This document shows positions 33,177 through 40,840 of a stretch of 64,000 nt of DNA, in pieces. Within the stretch, counting starts at the first letter, position 1; each line of letters starts with the position of its first letter. The position numbers and the translations under genes are program-made. The notes under the pieces were generated by a model. The model was not told where the DNA came from. It did not search any database and saw only the letters and a program-made list of their open reading frames with translations. The stretch comes from JANNSX01 sp041397825 (GTDB taxonomy: Bacteria > Pseudomonadota > Alphaproteobacteria > Rhizobiales > Hyphomicrobiaceae), in assembly GCA_041397825.1 (NCBI GenBank), contig JAWKVX010000003.1, forward strand, positions 1 through 64,000, read 5' to 3'.

Positions 33177-34118
33177 GATTCGTCCTCCACTCTTGGTCTC
33201 GGCGGGGCGGCTTGGCTGACGCGCCACCTTGCTGTGCGGCAGGTCGGTGCCGCTGACAATCGTCGGTCTTTGCTCAGGGTTAACATCGGCTGCCTCCGAA
33301 GGAGTCTGCCGATCGAGCCAGCCGGGGTCGACTTCCGGCAACGGTATCGCGTCGATGAGCCGGCGCGTGTAGGGATGCTCAGGCCGGTCGAAGATCTGGG
33401 CCGTCGGTCCCTCCTCGACGATCCGCCCCTGCAGCATGACGACGACGCGCTCGCAGAGCACGCGCACGACCGCGAGGTCATGGGCGATGAAGGCGAGGGC
33501 GAGACCCATCTCCTTCTGCAGAGTGCGAAGCAGCATCAGAATCTGCGCCTGCGTCGAGACATCGAGGCCGGACACGATCTCGTCGGCGAGGATGAAGGCC
33601 GGCTGGTTGACGATGGCGCGGGCGATGCCGGCACGCTGACGCTGGCCGCCGGAGAGTTGATGAGGATAGCGACGGCCGTGCTCGGACGAGAGCCCGGCCC
33701 GCTCCAGCGCCTGCTCGGCAAGGCGTAGGGCCTCTCGTCGGCTGCTGGTCGCCAGCGCCGGCGCCATGATGCTCTCGAGAACCGTCCGCCGAGGGTTGAG
33801 ACTGGTCAACGCGTTCTGGAAGATCATCTGCATGCGTTTGCGGAGCGGCCGGAGCTCGGTCTCGTCGGCATGTGCTATGTCGCGGCCGTCGAACAAGACC
33901 CGGCCTGCCGACGGCTCGATCAGCCGAACGAGCGCGCGACCGAGCGTCGTCTTGCCGGAACCGGACTCGCCGACGATGCCGACGGCCTCGCCCGGGCGGA
34001 TCGAGAAGCTGATGCCATGCAGGATGCGGGTCATCGGCGCGGCGCCGAGTAACGGTTTCCGGGCGAGGTCCGGCAATCTGACCTCGAGGTTCTCGGCGAT
34101 GAGCAGCGGCATGCTCAT
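31095..34118 (-). CDS. ABC transporter ATPase (DppF/OppF-like) continuous with DLH, NTF2-like and cyclase domains
   Basis: One uninterrupted 1007-codon frame encodes four parts. Residues 1-280 are an oligopeptide-type ATPase (Walker A GESGSGKT, signature LSGGQRQR, Walker B FILADE, C-terminal HPYTRRLIDAIP). Residues about 315-545 are dienelactone-hydrolase-like, 550-690 NTF2/SnoaL-like and 735-1005 a cyclase-family (isatin hydrolase/kynurenine formamidase type) domain. A GTG at 33176 with GGAGGA upstream lies exactly at the ATPase-hydrolase junction, so two proteins may be made: the full fusion and the hydrolase alone. The ATPase start at 34118 overlaps the upstream ATPase gene by ATGA. Confidence 0.75.
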   Translation of the reverse strand: MSMPLLIAENLEVRLPDLARKPLLGAAPMTRILHGISFSIRPGEAVGIVGESGSGKTTLGRALVRLIEPSAGRVLFDGRDIAHADETELRPLRKRMQMIFQNALTSLNPRRTVLESIMAPALATSSRREALRLAEQALERAGLSSEHGRRYPHQLSGGQRQRAGIARAIVNQPAFILADEIVSGLDVSTQAQILMLLRTLQKEMGLALAFIAHDLAVVRVLCERVVVMLQGRIVEEGPTAQIFDRPEHPYTRRLIDAIPLPEVDPGWLDRQTPSEAADVNPEQRPTIVSGTDLPHSKVARQPSRPAETKSGGRIVARTIDIEAGDGRTFTAYMAKPASGTGPGLVLLPDIFGINTTIRKLADTFAEEGYVVLVPDIFWRQQPGVELGYGETDRPRALALYQAFDMKSGVADLAQTIGTLRKRPEQAGKVGILGHTFGGTLAFLAAARTDVDCAVSYYGVDLDQYLGEARQVRCPMLVHIAGGDHHMPTEVQQRITDAFRARPDVEVYSYPGVDNAFATPGRDSFDRPAATMAMTRTLTLLKRVMGPVYDIAPVWEEHVATEFVTKNVDDTMETMVGDPWVNHIPTMTGAVGYEEQRRFYKYHFIPSNPEDTKIIPVSRTVGPDRIVDEMVFCFTHTREIDWMLPGIKPTGRYVEVPLVGIIQFRGDKVASEHIYWDQASVLTQIGLIDPTGLPIAGREQAKKLLDPTLPANTLMGAWKSSAGLPTDGSAPVPERPSIAAAPATAKGRTRAHTLSELTAGIADGSLRVIDLTQTLNARTPVIQLPPQFAQTSPFSMTEISHYDDRGPAWYWNNLALGEHTGTHFDAPIHWVTGKDHKNGATDTIPVKRFIAPAIVIDCSKEVAADEKFLLEVKHIWAFEEKHGRIPAGAWVLMRTEWSKRTDPARFLNAKEDGPHVPGPSADAVRFLINERDVNGFGVEAVGTDAGQAFAFEPAFPAHNLMHGANKFGLASLCNLDQLPATGAILVTAPLKIENGSGSPLRVLALVGA

Positions 34119-34981
34119 TCCGCCGCCTCCCGCATCGGCTCAACAGTCGCCTCGAGCACGTCCGGCGGCACCGGCCTCAGCTCGGCGCTCGGACGGTCGT
34201 GCCGGGGCGTCGCGGCGAGGAGCGCTCGCGTGAACGCATGCCGCGGGCGGGCGAAGACCGCGGCCGTCGTCCCATGCTCGACGATCGTGCCGGCGTGCAT
34301 GACCGAGATCCGATCGCAGATCTTGGCAACGACGCCGAGATCGTGCGTGACGAACAGGATGGCCGTGCCGTGGCGCTGGCGGAGGTCGTGGATCAGTTTC
34401 AGAATCTGCTTCTGCACGGTGACGTCGAGCGCGGTGGTCGGCTCGTCGGCGACAATCAGCTTCGGCTCGGACGCAAAGGCGGTGGCGATCAGCACGCGCT
34501 GACGCATGCCGCCGGAGAGCTCGTGCGGATAGCGGCGCAGCACCGTCTCCGGATCGCGGATCTGAACCTCCTCGAGCAAGGCGAGCGCCTTGGCGCGGGA
34601 CGCCTGCCGGGAGAGCCCCATGCGGAGCCGCATCACGTCCGTCATCTGCGCCGCGATGCGTCGCGAGGGATTGAGGGCCGACAGTGGGTCCTGCGGAATG
34701 AGCGCGATCTCCCGGGCGGTCAGCGCCCGGTGCCGCTCCGGCCGGAGGCCGACGAGTTCGGTCGTCCGGAAGTGAATACTGCCGCCGTCGATCCTGATCG
34801 AGGCCGGCAATACGCCGAGCACGGCCTTGGCGATCATCGACTTGCCGGCGCCGCTCAGGCCCACCAAGCCATGAACCTCTCCTTCGGCGACCGACATGGA
34901 GACTCCGCGAAGGATGGGCCGCGAGATCTCACCGGTCGTTCTTGCCTCCAGACGGTCGATAGTGAGGATCGGCATGCTCAT
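34115..34981 (-). CDS. Oligopeptide-type ABC transporter ATPase (DppD/OppD-like)
   Basis: The 288-residue ATPase has Walker A GLSGAGKS, the signature LSGGMRQR and Walker B LIVADEPTTALDVT, followed by VTHDLGVVAKICDR. These match the first ATPase of Dpp/Opp/nickel transporters. It is coupled by ATGA to both neighbours (permease upstream, second ATPase downstream). The C-terminal oligopeptide/dipeptide extension (HAFTRALLAATPRHDRP) is present. It works as a heterodimer with the ATPase domain encoded at 34118 downward. Confidence 0.92.
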   Translation of the reverse strand: MSMPILTIDRLEARTTGEISRPILRGVSMSVAEGEVHGLVGLSGAGKSMIAKAVLGVLPASIRIDGGSIHFRTTELVGLRPERHRALTAREIALIPQDPLSALNPSRRIAAQMTDVMRLRMGLSRQASRAKALALLEEVQIRDPETVLRRYPHELSGGMRQRVLIATAFASEPKLIVADEPTTALDVTVQKQILKLIHDLRQRHGTAILFVTHDLGVVAKICDRISVMHAGTIVEHGTTAAVFARPRHAFTRALLAATPRHDRPSAELRPVPPDVLEATVEPMREAAE

Positions 34982-35847
34982 CTGAGCACCGGGTCAAGCT
35001 CGGATTTGAGGCCATCGCCGAGAAGGTTCAGTCCGAGGACGGTGGCCAGGATCGCCAGCATCGGCAGGCTCAGGATGTAGGGCGCCTGATTGATGACCTG
35101 GCGTCCCTCGGCGATCATGCCGCCCCAAGTCGGCGCATCACTCGACAGCGAAAGGCCGACGAAGGAGAGGATCGCCTCGACGATGACGGCGATGCCCATC
35201 TCGAGCGTCAGGAGCACCAGGACGAGTGGCAGGATGTTCGGCAGGATCTCGCGGAACAGGATGGCCTTGGGACTCTGCCCGGAGATCACCGCGGCATCGG
35301 CATAGTCCATGCGTCTTTGCTTGAGCGTCTCAGCCCGGACGACGCGGGCGAAGCGTGTCCAGTCGATGACGATGATGGCGATGATGACGGAGTAGAGACC
35401 GGTGCCGATGAGTGCGACGAGGATGATCGAGAGCAACACCGGCGGGAAGGACGTCCAGACGTCGATGAGACGGGAGATGACGGCGTCGGCGACGCCACCC
35501 AAATAGCCGGCGATGAGGCCGAGCAGGGTTCCGATCAGCATCGTCGGGACGGCTGCCGCGATGGCGACCGTCAGCGCGATCCTGGCGCCGAAGATCAGTC
35601 GCGACAGGAGGTCTCGTCCCAGGCTGTCGGCGCCGAGCACATGGCCATGGCCGAGGCTCCAGGACGGTCCCTCGAGCTGGGCGACCAGGTCCTGCTCGAG
35701 CGGATCGAAAGGCGCGAGCAAGGGTGCGAAGATCGCGACCAGAAGGAGTAGCGCGAGCAGGCCGCCGCCGACGGCGACACGCCAGTTGCGAAGGCACCTT
35801 GTCCATGTTCCGCGCTCGGCCGGCAATGTTGCGAGGCCCTCAACCAT
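34978..35847 (-). CDS. Oligopeptide-type ABC permease (DppC/OppC-like)
   Basis: The 289-residue protein has an N-terminal OppC-type cytoplasmic segment and membrane helix (WRVAVGGGLLALLLLVAIFAPLL), followed by about five further spans. The EAA loop is DYADAAVISGQSPKAILFREILPNILPL. Its FDPLEQDL and DSLGRDLLSRLIFGAR blocks are typical of DppC. It overlaps the DppB-like gene by eight bases and the ATPase gene by four, giving strong translational coupling. Confidence 0.92.
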   Translation of the reverse strand: MVEGLATLPAERGTWTRCLRNWRVAVGGGLLALLLLVAIFAPLLAPFDPLEQDLVAQLEGPSWSLGHGHVLGADSLGRDLLSRLIFGARIALTVAIAAAVPTMLIGTLLGLIAGYLGGVADAVISRLIDVWTSFPPVLLSIILVALIGTGLYSVIIAIIVIDWTRFARVVRAETLKQRRMDYADAAVISGQSPKAILFREILPNILPLVLVLLTLEMGIAVIVEAILSFVGLSLSSDAPTWGGMIAEGRQVINQAPYILSLPMLAILATVLGLNLLGDGLKSELDPVLR

Positions 35848-36847
35848 GGCGGAGCTTCGGGTTTAGCCAGATCGTCATGAGATCGAGCGCGAGATTGACG
35901 GCGATGAACAGCACCGCGAACATTAGTACCAGGCCCTGGATCATCGGCAGATCGCGGTTGATGACGGCGTCGATCGAGAGATTACCGATGCCGGGATAGG
36001 AGAAGATGCGCTCGACGAGCACACTGCCGCCGATGAGGAAGATGACCTGTACTCCCGTCAGGTTGACGGTCGGGATGGCGGCGTTGCGAAGCGCCTCGAG
36101 GGCGATGATGCGCCATTCCGAATGGCCCTTGACGCGGGCGAGGAGCACATAGTCCTGTGTCAGCTCCTCGGCGAGCGATGATTTGAGGACTCGCGAGATT
36201 ATGGCGGCTAGCGGCAACGCCAGCGCCAGCGCCGGCATCAGCGCATGTGCGAGCAGGTCCCGATAGGCCCGGCCATCGAGCCTGAGAAGGCTTTCGATCA
36301 GATAGAAGCGGGTCGCGTAGTCGAGCGAGATCGCCGGATCGGAGCGGCCCGAGATCGGCATGACCGGCATGAGCACACCGAAAACGAGGATGAAAGCGAG
36401 CGCCCAAATGAAGTCGGGAACGGACTGGCCGATGCCGCCAACGGTATCGACGACGGCCTCGGGCCAGCGTGCGCGAAAGCGGGTGCCGATGATCGCCAGC
36501 GCGCCACCGATCAGAACGGCCATCGTGGTCGCCAGGGCCGCGAGCTCGAGCGTCGCCGGCAGGCGTGACAGCACGATCGCGAGCACGTCCTGCCTCAGAC
36601 TGATGGAGGTGCCGAAATTGCCGGTCAACGCCTCGCGCGACCAGATCAGGAACTGCTCGATGAGGCTCTTGTCGAAGCCGTAGAGGGCCTTCAGCCTGGC
36701 AATGTCGGCATCCGTCGCCCCAGGAGGCAGCATCATGGCGATCGGATTGCCGGGGACGACGCGGATCAGCACGAAGACGATGATCGCGACGCCGACGAGC
36801 GTCGGTACCGACTGGAGGAGCCGCGACAAGATACGGTTAACGAGCAT
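35840..36847 (-). CDS. Oligopeptide-type ABC permease (DppB/OppB-like)
   Basis: The 335-residue permease begins with RILSRLLQSVPTLVGVAIIVFVLIRVVPGNP, the DppB N-terminal hallmark, and has about six spans with the EAA loop DYVLLARVKGHSEWRIIALEALRNAAIP. It pairs with the DppC-like protein to form the channel. It is separated from the binding-protein gene upstream by a 194-base gap containing two perfect hairpins. Confidence 0.92.
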   Translation of the reverse strand: MLVNRILSRLLQSVPTLVGVAIIVFVLIRVVPGNPIAMMLPPGATDADIARLKALYGFDKSLIEQFLIWSREALTGNFGTSISLRQDVLAIVLSRLPATLELAALATTMAVLIGGALAIIGTRFRARWPEAVVDTVGGIGQSVPDFIWALAFILVFGVLMPVMPISGRSDPAISLDYATRFYLIESLLRLDGRAYRDLLAHALMPALALALPLAAIISRVLKSSLAEELTQDYVLLARVKGHSEWRIIALEALRNAAIPTVNLTGVQVIFLIGGSVLVERIFSYPGIGNLSIDAVINRDLPMIQGLVLMFAVLFIAVNLALDLMTIWLNPKLRHG

Positions 36848-36875
36848 GACGGGCCGACGCCGAAACTTCCCTGAA

Positions 36876-36895
36876 GCAGGCTACCCCTAGCCTGC
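36876..36895 (-). terminator. Hairpin in the gap between binding-protein and permease genes
   Basis: GCAGGCT-ACCCCT-AGCCTGC is a perfect 7-bp stem with a 6-base loop, without a U-tract. With the hairpin at 36987 it probably acts in partial termination or mRNA stabilisation, so that the receptor is made in excess over the permease. Confidence 0.45.
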
Positions 36896-36986
36896 ACGCT
36901 GATCCCGCCCTCATCACTGCAAGTCACATGCCTTCGTCGAAGTGACCGTCTCTCGCCTCTCTGGGGTCACGTCGTCATATCGAAGA

Positions 36987-37005
36987 GGGCGACCGCCGGT
37001 CGCCC
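36987..37005 (-). terminator. Hairpin just after the binding-protein gene
   Basis: GGGCGACC-GCC-GGTCGCCC is a perfect 8-bp GC-rich stem with a 3-base loop, 37 bases downstream of the binding-protein stop. There is no U-tract, so attenuation or 3'-end protection is more likely than full termination. Confidence 0.55.
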
Positions 37006-37041
37006 CTCCTGTCCGGTCGCCAGCTTCTCGGCCGGCGTCGC

Positions 37042-38571
37042 CTATGCTCCCGCCATCCGCTGAGGCTGCAGCGCACCGGAGACGTGCGGGACCACCGTGA
37101 TCGTGTCCTTGTGCAGGATCGGCTGCACATACTGGAGTAGCGGAATGACCAGACCGTTCTCGGCGATGTACTTGTCGACCGCCTTGTAGCCGGCGATGCG
37201 CTTGGCCTCGTCCGGCTCGCCCCAGAGCGGGCCGATCATATCGATGATGTCCTGGCCGTCATAGACCGAATGCGGGCTCGGCCCGAACATGGCAAAACCC
37301 GTCGAGGTCGAGGGATCGCCGATCGAGTTGCCCCAGTTGTAGAAGGCCGCCGGCGCCAGCGTGTCGGCCGCTCGAAGCTCGTAGTGTTTGGCGATCTCGT
37401 AGACCTCTATCTCGGCCTCGATGCCGACTTTGCGCCACATGCCGACGATGGCCTGCACCATCTCGTAGTCCTTCGGCTTGAAGCCGCGCGTCGTCTGGAA
37501 TTTGAACTTGACGGGCTTGTCGGGCGAGAAGCCGGAGGCGGCGAGCAGTTCCGTCGCCTTGGCCGGGTCGTAGGGCACCTCGATCGAGGGATCGAAGGCC
37601 GCATATTGCGGCGCCTCCAGTGTCGAGATCGGCACGCCGTAGCCGCGCAGCAGCTTCTCGACAATCGCCTTCTTGTCGATCGACATTGAGGCGGCAAGAC
37701 GCACGTTCTTGTCCGTCATCGGCTCGACGTCGTTGATGAAGATCATGCCAATATCGGAGATCGGCGTCGTGATGCCCTTGAGGCCTGCCGTTTCCTTGAG
37801 GCGGTCGAACTCCTCATACGGGATCTCGAGCGTCACATCCGACGAGCCGCTCTCGATTTCGGCGACGCGGGCCGAGGCGTCCGGGACAAACTTGAAGATC
37901 ACCGTCTCGATGGCCGGCTTGCCGCCCCAGTAGTTGGGATTGGCCTTCAAGCGCACGAAGCCGTTCGTCTCGAACGCGTCGACCATGTACGGGCCGGAGC
38001 CGACGGGCTTGGCCTCGAAGCCAGTGGCGCCTGCCTTCTCGTAGTAGGCCTTCGGCATGATGTAGCCGGTGAGGAAGCTCATCCACTTGAAGATCGTAGG
38101 CTCGAAGTCCTTGACGGCCGCCGTGACCTTCTGACCGTCGACCTTGAAGTCGCCGATCTTACCCCAGATGAACTGGATTGGATTGCCGGTCTCGGCCTTG
38201 CCGGCGCGCTCGAGCGACCAGACGATGTCGTCGGGGGTCAGCGCCGAGCCGTCATGCCAGGTGACGCCGGGACGGATGTCCATGAAGATCTGAGAGCGGT
38301 CGTCGTTCCAACCCCACTTCTCGACGATGCCCGGCGCCTGGGTGAGGTCGGGGTTCTGCGGGATGAATTGGTCGAAGACGGCCTGGTAGATCGATTGAAT
38401 GGTCGGATTGACAGCCGAGAGCCCGACGGTCGGGTCGAAGCTCGGCAAGTTCACGTGGTAAGCGATGGTGACGGTGTCGACCGCCGCCTTCGCCCCGCGC
38501 GGCAGGCCGATGAGCGGTACGGATGCGACGGCGGCACCGCCGGCAAGCACATGGCGACGCGTAAGCTTCAT
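37042..38571 (-). CDS. ABC transporter substrate-binding protein (DppA/OppA family 5), Tat-type signal
   Basis: The 509-residue receptor starts with MKLTRRHVLAGGAAVASVPLIG, a twin-arginine-type signal (TRRHVL), and has the SBP family 5 blocks LTQAPGIVEKWGWNDDRSQIFMDIRPGVTWHDG and KANPNYWGGKPAIETVIFKF. Export folded through Tat is suggested. The ligand may be a peptide or another solute; the attached amide hydrolase downstream suggests an organic amide, which is inference. It heads the operon of receptor, two permeases and two ATPases. Confidence 0.92.
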   Translation of the reverse strand: MKLTRRHVLAGGAAVASVPLIGLPRGAKAAVDTVTIAYHVNLPSFDPTVGLSAVNPTIQSIYQAVFDQFIPQNPDLTQAPGIVEKWGWNDDRSQIFMDIRPGVTWHDGSALTPDDIVWSLERAGKAETGNPIQFIWGKIGDFKVDGQKVTAAVKDFEPTIFKWMSFLTGYIMPKAYYEKAGATGFEAKPVGSGPYMVDAFETNGFVRLKANPNYWGGKPAIETVIFKFVPDASARVAEIESGSSDVTLEIPYEEFDRLKETAGLKGITTPISDIGMIFINDVEPMTDKNVRLAASMSIDKKAIVEKLLRGYGVPISTLEAPQYAAFDPSIEVPYDPAKATELLAASGFSPDKPVKFKFQTTRGFKPKDYEMVQAIVGMWRKVGIEAEIEVYEIAKHYELRAADTLAPAAFYNWGNSIGDPSTSTGFAMFGPSPHSVYDGQDIIDMIGPLWGEPDEAKRIAGYKAVDKYIAENGLVIPLLQYVQPILHKDTITVVPHVSGALQPQRMAGA

Positions 38572-38771
38572 TGAAGTTCCTCCCTTTGGCGCAGCGACGC
38601 GCCTTGTTGGCCCTTTTCATCGGCGGCCGCTCGACCGTGGCTTCTAGCAAATCGTGGTGGCGCGAGCTGGTCAACGACGCCCGAGATGACAAGCCCTCGC
38701 CCGGCGTCTCGAGATCGCGTGCCGGTGGTCGCCAAGCCTATTGCCTCGCCGAGGTATTTCAAGCATGAAAA

Positions 38772-38788
38772 GGTCAGTATTATTGACC
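38772..38788. promoter_or_regulatory. Inverted repeat upstream of the LysE gene
   Basis: GGTCAgtattatTGACC has 5-bp arms around an AT-only-rich 7-base spacer, ending 14 bases before the LysE start. It overlaps the expected promoter and is a likely regulator site, possibly Lrp/AsnC or LysR type. No regulator gene is adjacent. Confidence 0.4.
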
Positions 38789-38802
38789 AATAGAGGCGTG
38801 CC

Positions 38803-39423
38803 TTGACCGCCGACATTCTACTTGCCTTCACCGGCTTCGCCTTCGTGACGTCGGTGACACCCGGACCGAACAACATGATGCTGTTGGCGTCCGGCGTAAA
38901 CCACGGCTTCCGCCGCACCATTCCGCATATGCTTGGCGTCTCGATCGGCTTCGTACTCATGGTCGTGCTGGTGGGGCTTGGGCTCGGGCAACTGCTGGAG
39001 GCCAATCCGACGGTCTACGGCGTGCTGAAGATCGTCAGTCTCGTCTACATGGTGTGGCTGGCGTGGCGGATCGCGACGAGCGGCCCCATTGCGGGCGAGC
39101 CCGGCGAGAGTTCGGGCCGGCCCATGACGTTCATCGAGGCAGCCCTCTTCCAATGGGTCAATCCGAAGGCCTGGGCGATGGCCTTGACGGCGACGGCAGC
39201 CTATACGACGCCTGCCAATTTCCTGCCGAGCCTGCTGCTGATGGGCTTGATTTTCGGCATCATCAATCTGCCGAGCGTCGGCGTCTGGACCCTGTGCGGC
39301 GTAGGGCTTCGGAGACTTCTTCAGACCCCGAGGTTCGTGCAGATCTTCAATGTCAGCATGGCGATCCTGCTGATAGTCTCAATGTTGCCGGCGGTGCTCG
39401 CGGCATTTTCCGGTCGTGGCTAG
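38803..39423 (+). CDS. LysE/RhtB-family exporter
   Basis: The 206-residue membrane protein has about six spans and the family motif at the N-terminus (VTSVTPGPNNMMLLASGVNHGFRRT), a middle block QWVNPKAWAMAL and hydrophobic C-terminal helices. LysE-type translocators export amino acids or homoserine lactone-like compounds; the substrate is not assignable. The start is TTG 38803. It is read toward rpsU, 122 bases downstream. Confidence 0.88.
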   Translation: MTADILLAFTGFAFVTSVTPGPNNMMLLASGVNHGFRRTIPHMLGVSIGFVLMVVLVGLGLGQLLEANPTVYGVLKIVSLVYMVWLAWRIATSGPIAGEPGESSGRPMTFIEAALFQWVNPKAWAMALTATAAYTTPANFLPSLLLMGLIFGIINLPSVGVWTLCGVGLRRLLQTPRFVQIFNVSMAILLIVSMLPAVLAAFSGRG

Positions 39424-39545
39424 CCTTTTCGGGCCTCGACTGGACTTGGCAGGGGCTTTCTGCTATTCGAGCGACACAATTCGGCAGGCCGCAAGCCTGC
39501 CTTTCCGTGCAACCCAATGGAATCAATCAGCGAGGTCAAGCCCGC

Positions 39546-39803
39546 GTGCAGGTACTCGTTCGCGACAACAACGTCGACCAAGCCCTCAAGGCGCTCAAGA
39601 AGAAGATGCAGCGTGAGGGCATTTTCCGCGAGATGAAGCTTCGCGGACACTATGAGAAGCCCTCCCAGAAGAAGGCGCGCGAGAAGGCGGAGGCGGTCCG
39701 ACGGGCGCGCAAGCTCGCCAGGAAGCGGCTGCAACGCGAGGGGCTGCTGCCCGCGACGCCCAAGAAGGTGAGGCCCACCGACGGCCGCCCGCCGCGCACC
39801 TGA
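39546..39803 (+). CDS. rpsU: 30S ribosomal protein S21
   Basis: The 85-residue basic protein has the S21 signature VQVLVRDNNVDQALKALKKKMQREGIFREMK and a long Lys/Arg-rich tail, as in alphaproteobacterial S21. It helps the 30S subunit select initiation sites. The GTG start at 39546 (preceded by GAGGT) gives the family N-terminus; the longer frame upstream is a shadow. A strong 11-bp hairpin follows the stop. Confidence 0.94.
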   Translation: MQVLVRDNNVDQALKALKKKMQREGIFREMKLRGHYEKPSQKKAREKAEAVRRARKLARKRLQREGLLPATPKKVRPTDGRPPRT

Positions 39804-39832
39804 GCGCTTTACGGAGCAACGACCGGCAATCT

Positions 39833-39866
39833 CACGGCCCCGATGGTGATCGCTGTCGGGGCCGTG
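39833..39866. terminator. Strong hairpin terminator after rpsU
   Basis: CACGGCCCCGA and TCGGGGCCGTG are perfect 11-bp arms with a 12-base loop. There is no long U-tract on either side, but its position between convergent rpsU and the isochorismatase gene suits a bidirectional stop. Confidence 0.7.
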
Positions 39867-39900
39867 CCGCGTTTGGATGCTGGCCGACCGTCGGCCCCGC

Positions 39901-40461
39901 CTACATCAGGAGCTTCTGCAGCTCCTTGAACTCAGGGCTGCCGGCGCGTTCGAGCCATTCGAACATCACCATCTCGTTGTCGACGATGGTCGCACCGGCC
40001 GCCCGCATGCGCTCGATGGCGAGTGACCGACTCAGGGCGGCGCGCGAGCCGACGCCGTCGGCGACGAGGAACACCTCGTAGCCCGCCGTCAGGAGATCGA
40101 GCACGGTCTGTAGCACGCAGACATGTGCTTCCATGCCGGCGACGACGATCTGCGATCGGCCAGCCGCCTTGATCCGGTCGAGATGCCCGGCCAGCGCGGG
40201 ATTGGCGAGGCAGGAGAACTCGACTTTGTCGAGCCGGGCGGCCTCGTTGCCGGCCACTTCGAGAAGCCGCGCCGATGTCGGACCGAGGCCTCTGGGATAC
40301 TGTTCGGAGATCGTCATCGGCACATCGAGCCGCCGGGCGTAGCGGATCAGCCGCTCAGCCGCGAAGACGACCTGCGCATGGCCGTCGATGGTCGGCAGCA
40401 GGCGATCCTGGATGTCGACCACCAGGAGCTGTGATTGCGTGCGTCGCATACGTCCGGTCAT
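39901..40461 (-). CDS. Isochorismatase-family cysteine hydrolase
   Basis: The 186-residue enzyme has the family catalytic triad: Asp in VVDIQDRLLP, Lys in LDKVEFSCL and the nucleophile Cys in GMEAHVCVLQTVLDLL. It is closest in layout to the YcaC/nicotinamidase-like hydrolases of unknown substrate. Its start overlaps the upstream cupin stop by ATGA, so the two are translated together. It faces rpsU across the terminator. Confidence 0.9.
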   Translation of the reverse strand: MTGRMRRTQSQLLVVDIQDRLLPTIDGHAQVVFAAERLIRYARRLDVPMTISEQYPRGLGPTSARLLEVAGNEAARLDKVEFSCLANPALAGHLDRIKAAGRSQIVVAGMEAHVCVLQTVLDLLTAGYEVFLVADGVGSRAALSRSLAIERMRAAGATIVDNEMVMFEWLERAGSPEFKELQKLLM

Positions 40462-40840
40462 GGTTGCTCTCCACCTTTCGGTCCCCAGAACACCACCCAG
40501 GTCACGAAGTCGTCCGACATCCTCGAGAAGCGGTGCCGGTCGCCGGCCGCGACGAACAGCACGTCGCCGGCAGTGACCGGGATTGTCCCTCCCTCATGCC
40601 AAAAATTCGCCGATCCCGAGACGACGAGGTAGAGCTCGTCCTGCTCGTGTGGAGATTGGTTGTCCTCGCCGCGGGCGCGAACACCTCGACCGACATCGAG
40701 CCATGCCGGAGTGCATCCGCGAACGGCTCGCCATTGGGCCAGACGGCGGTCCTGGCGCCTGGGATTCGCTTGAGGACGTCACCGAGCGACGCCTTCAACG
40801 TCGGCGAGCCCACCGGCGCAATCGACTGCGGCATGTTCAT
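40458..40840 (-). pseudogene. Small cupin-domain protein with one frameshift
   Basis: From ATG 40840 (AGGAC upstream) the frame reads KASLGDVLKRIPGARTAVWPNGEP...SVEVFAP, is lost at a short G run near 40673, and resumes one frame over as RGEDNQSPHEQDELYLVVSGSANFW...VTAGDVLFVAAGDRHRF, the two cupin motifs (HEQDELYLV; GDVLFVAAGxxHRF). It ends at 40458, overlapping the isochorismatase start. The length is one base short of a multiple of three; restoring one base of the run (CCCC in the sense strand) repairs it. It would be a 127-residue sugar- or metal-binding cupin of unknown role. Confidence 0.78.
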
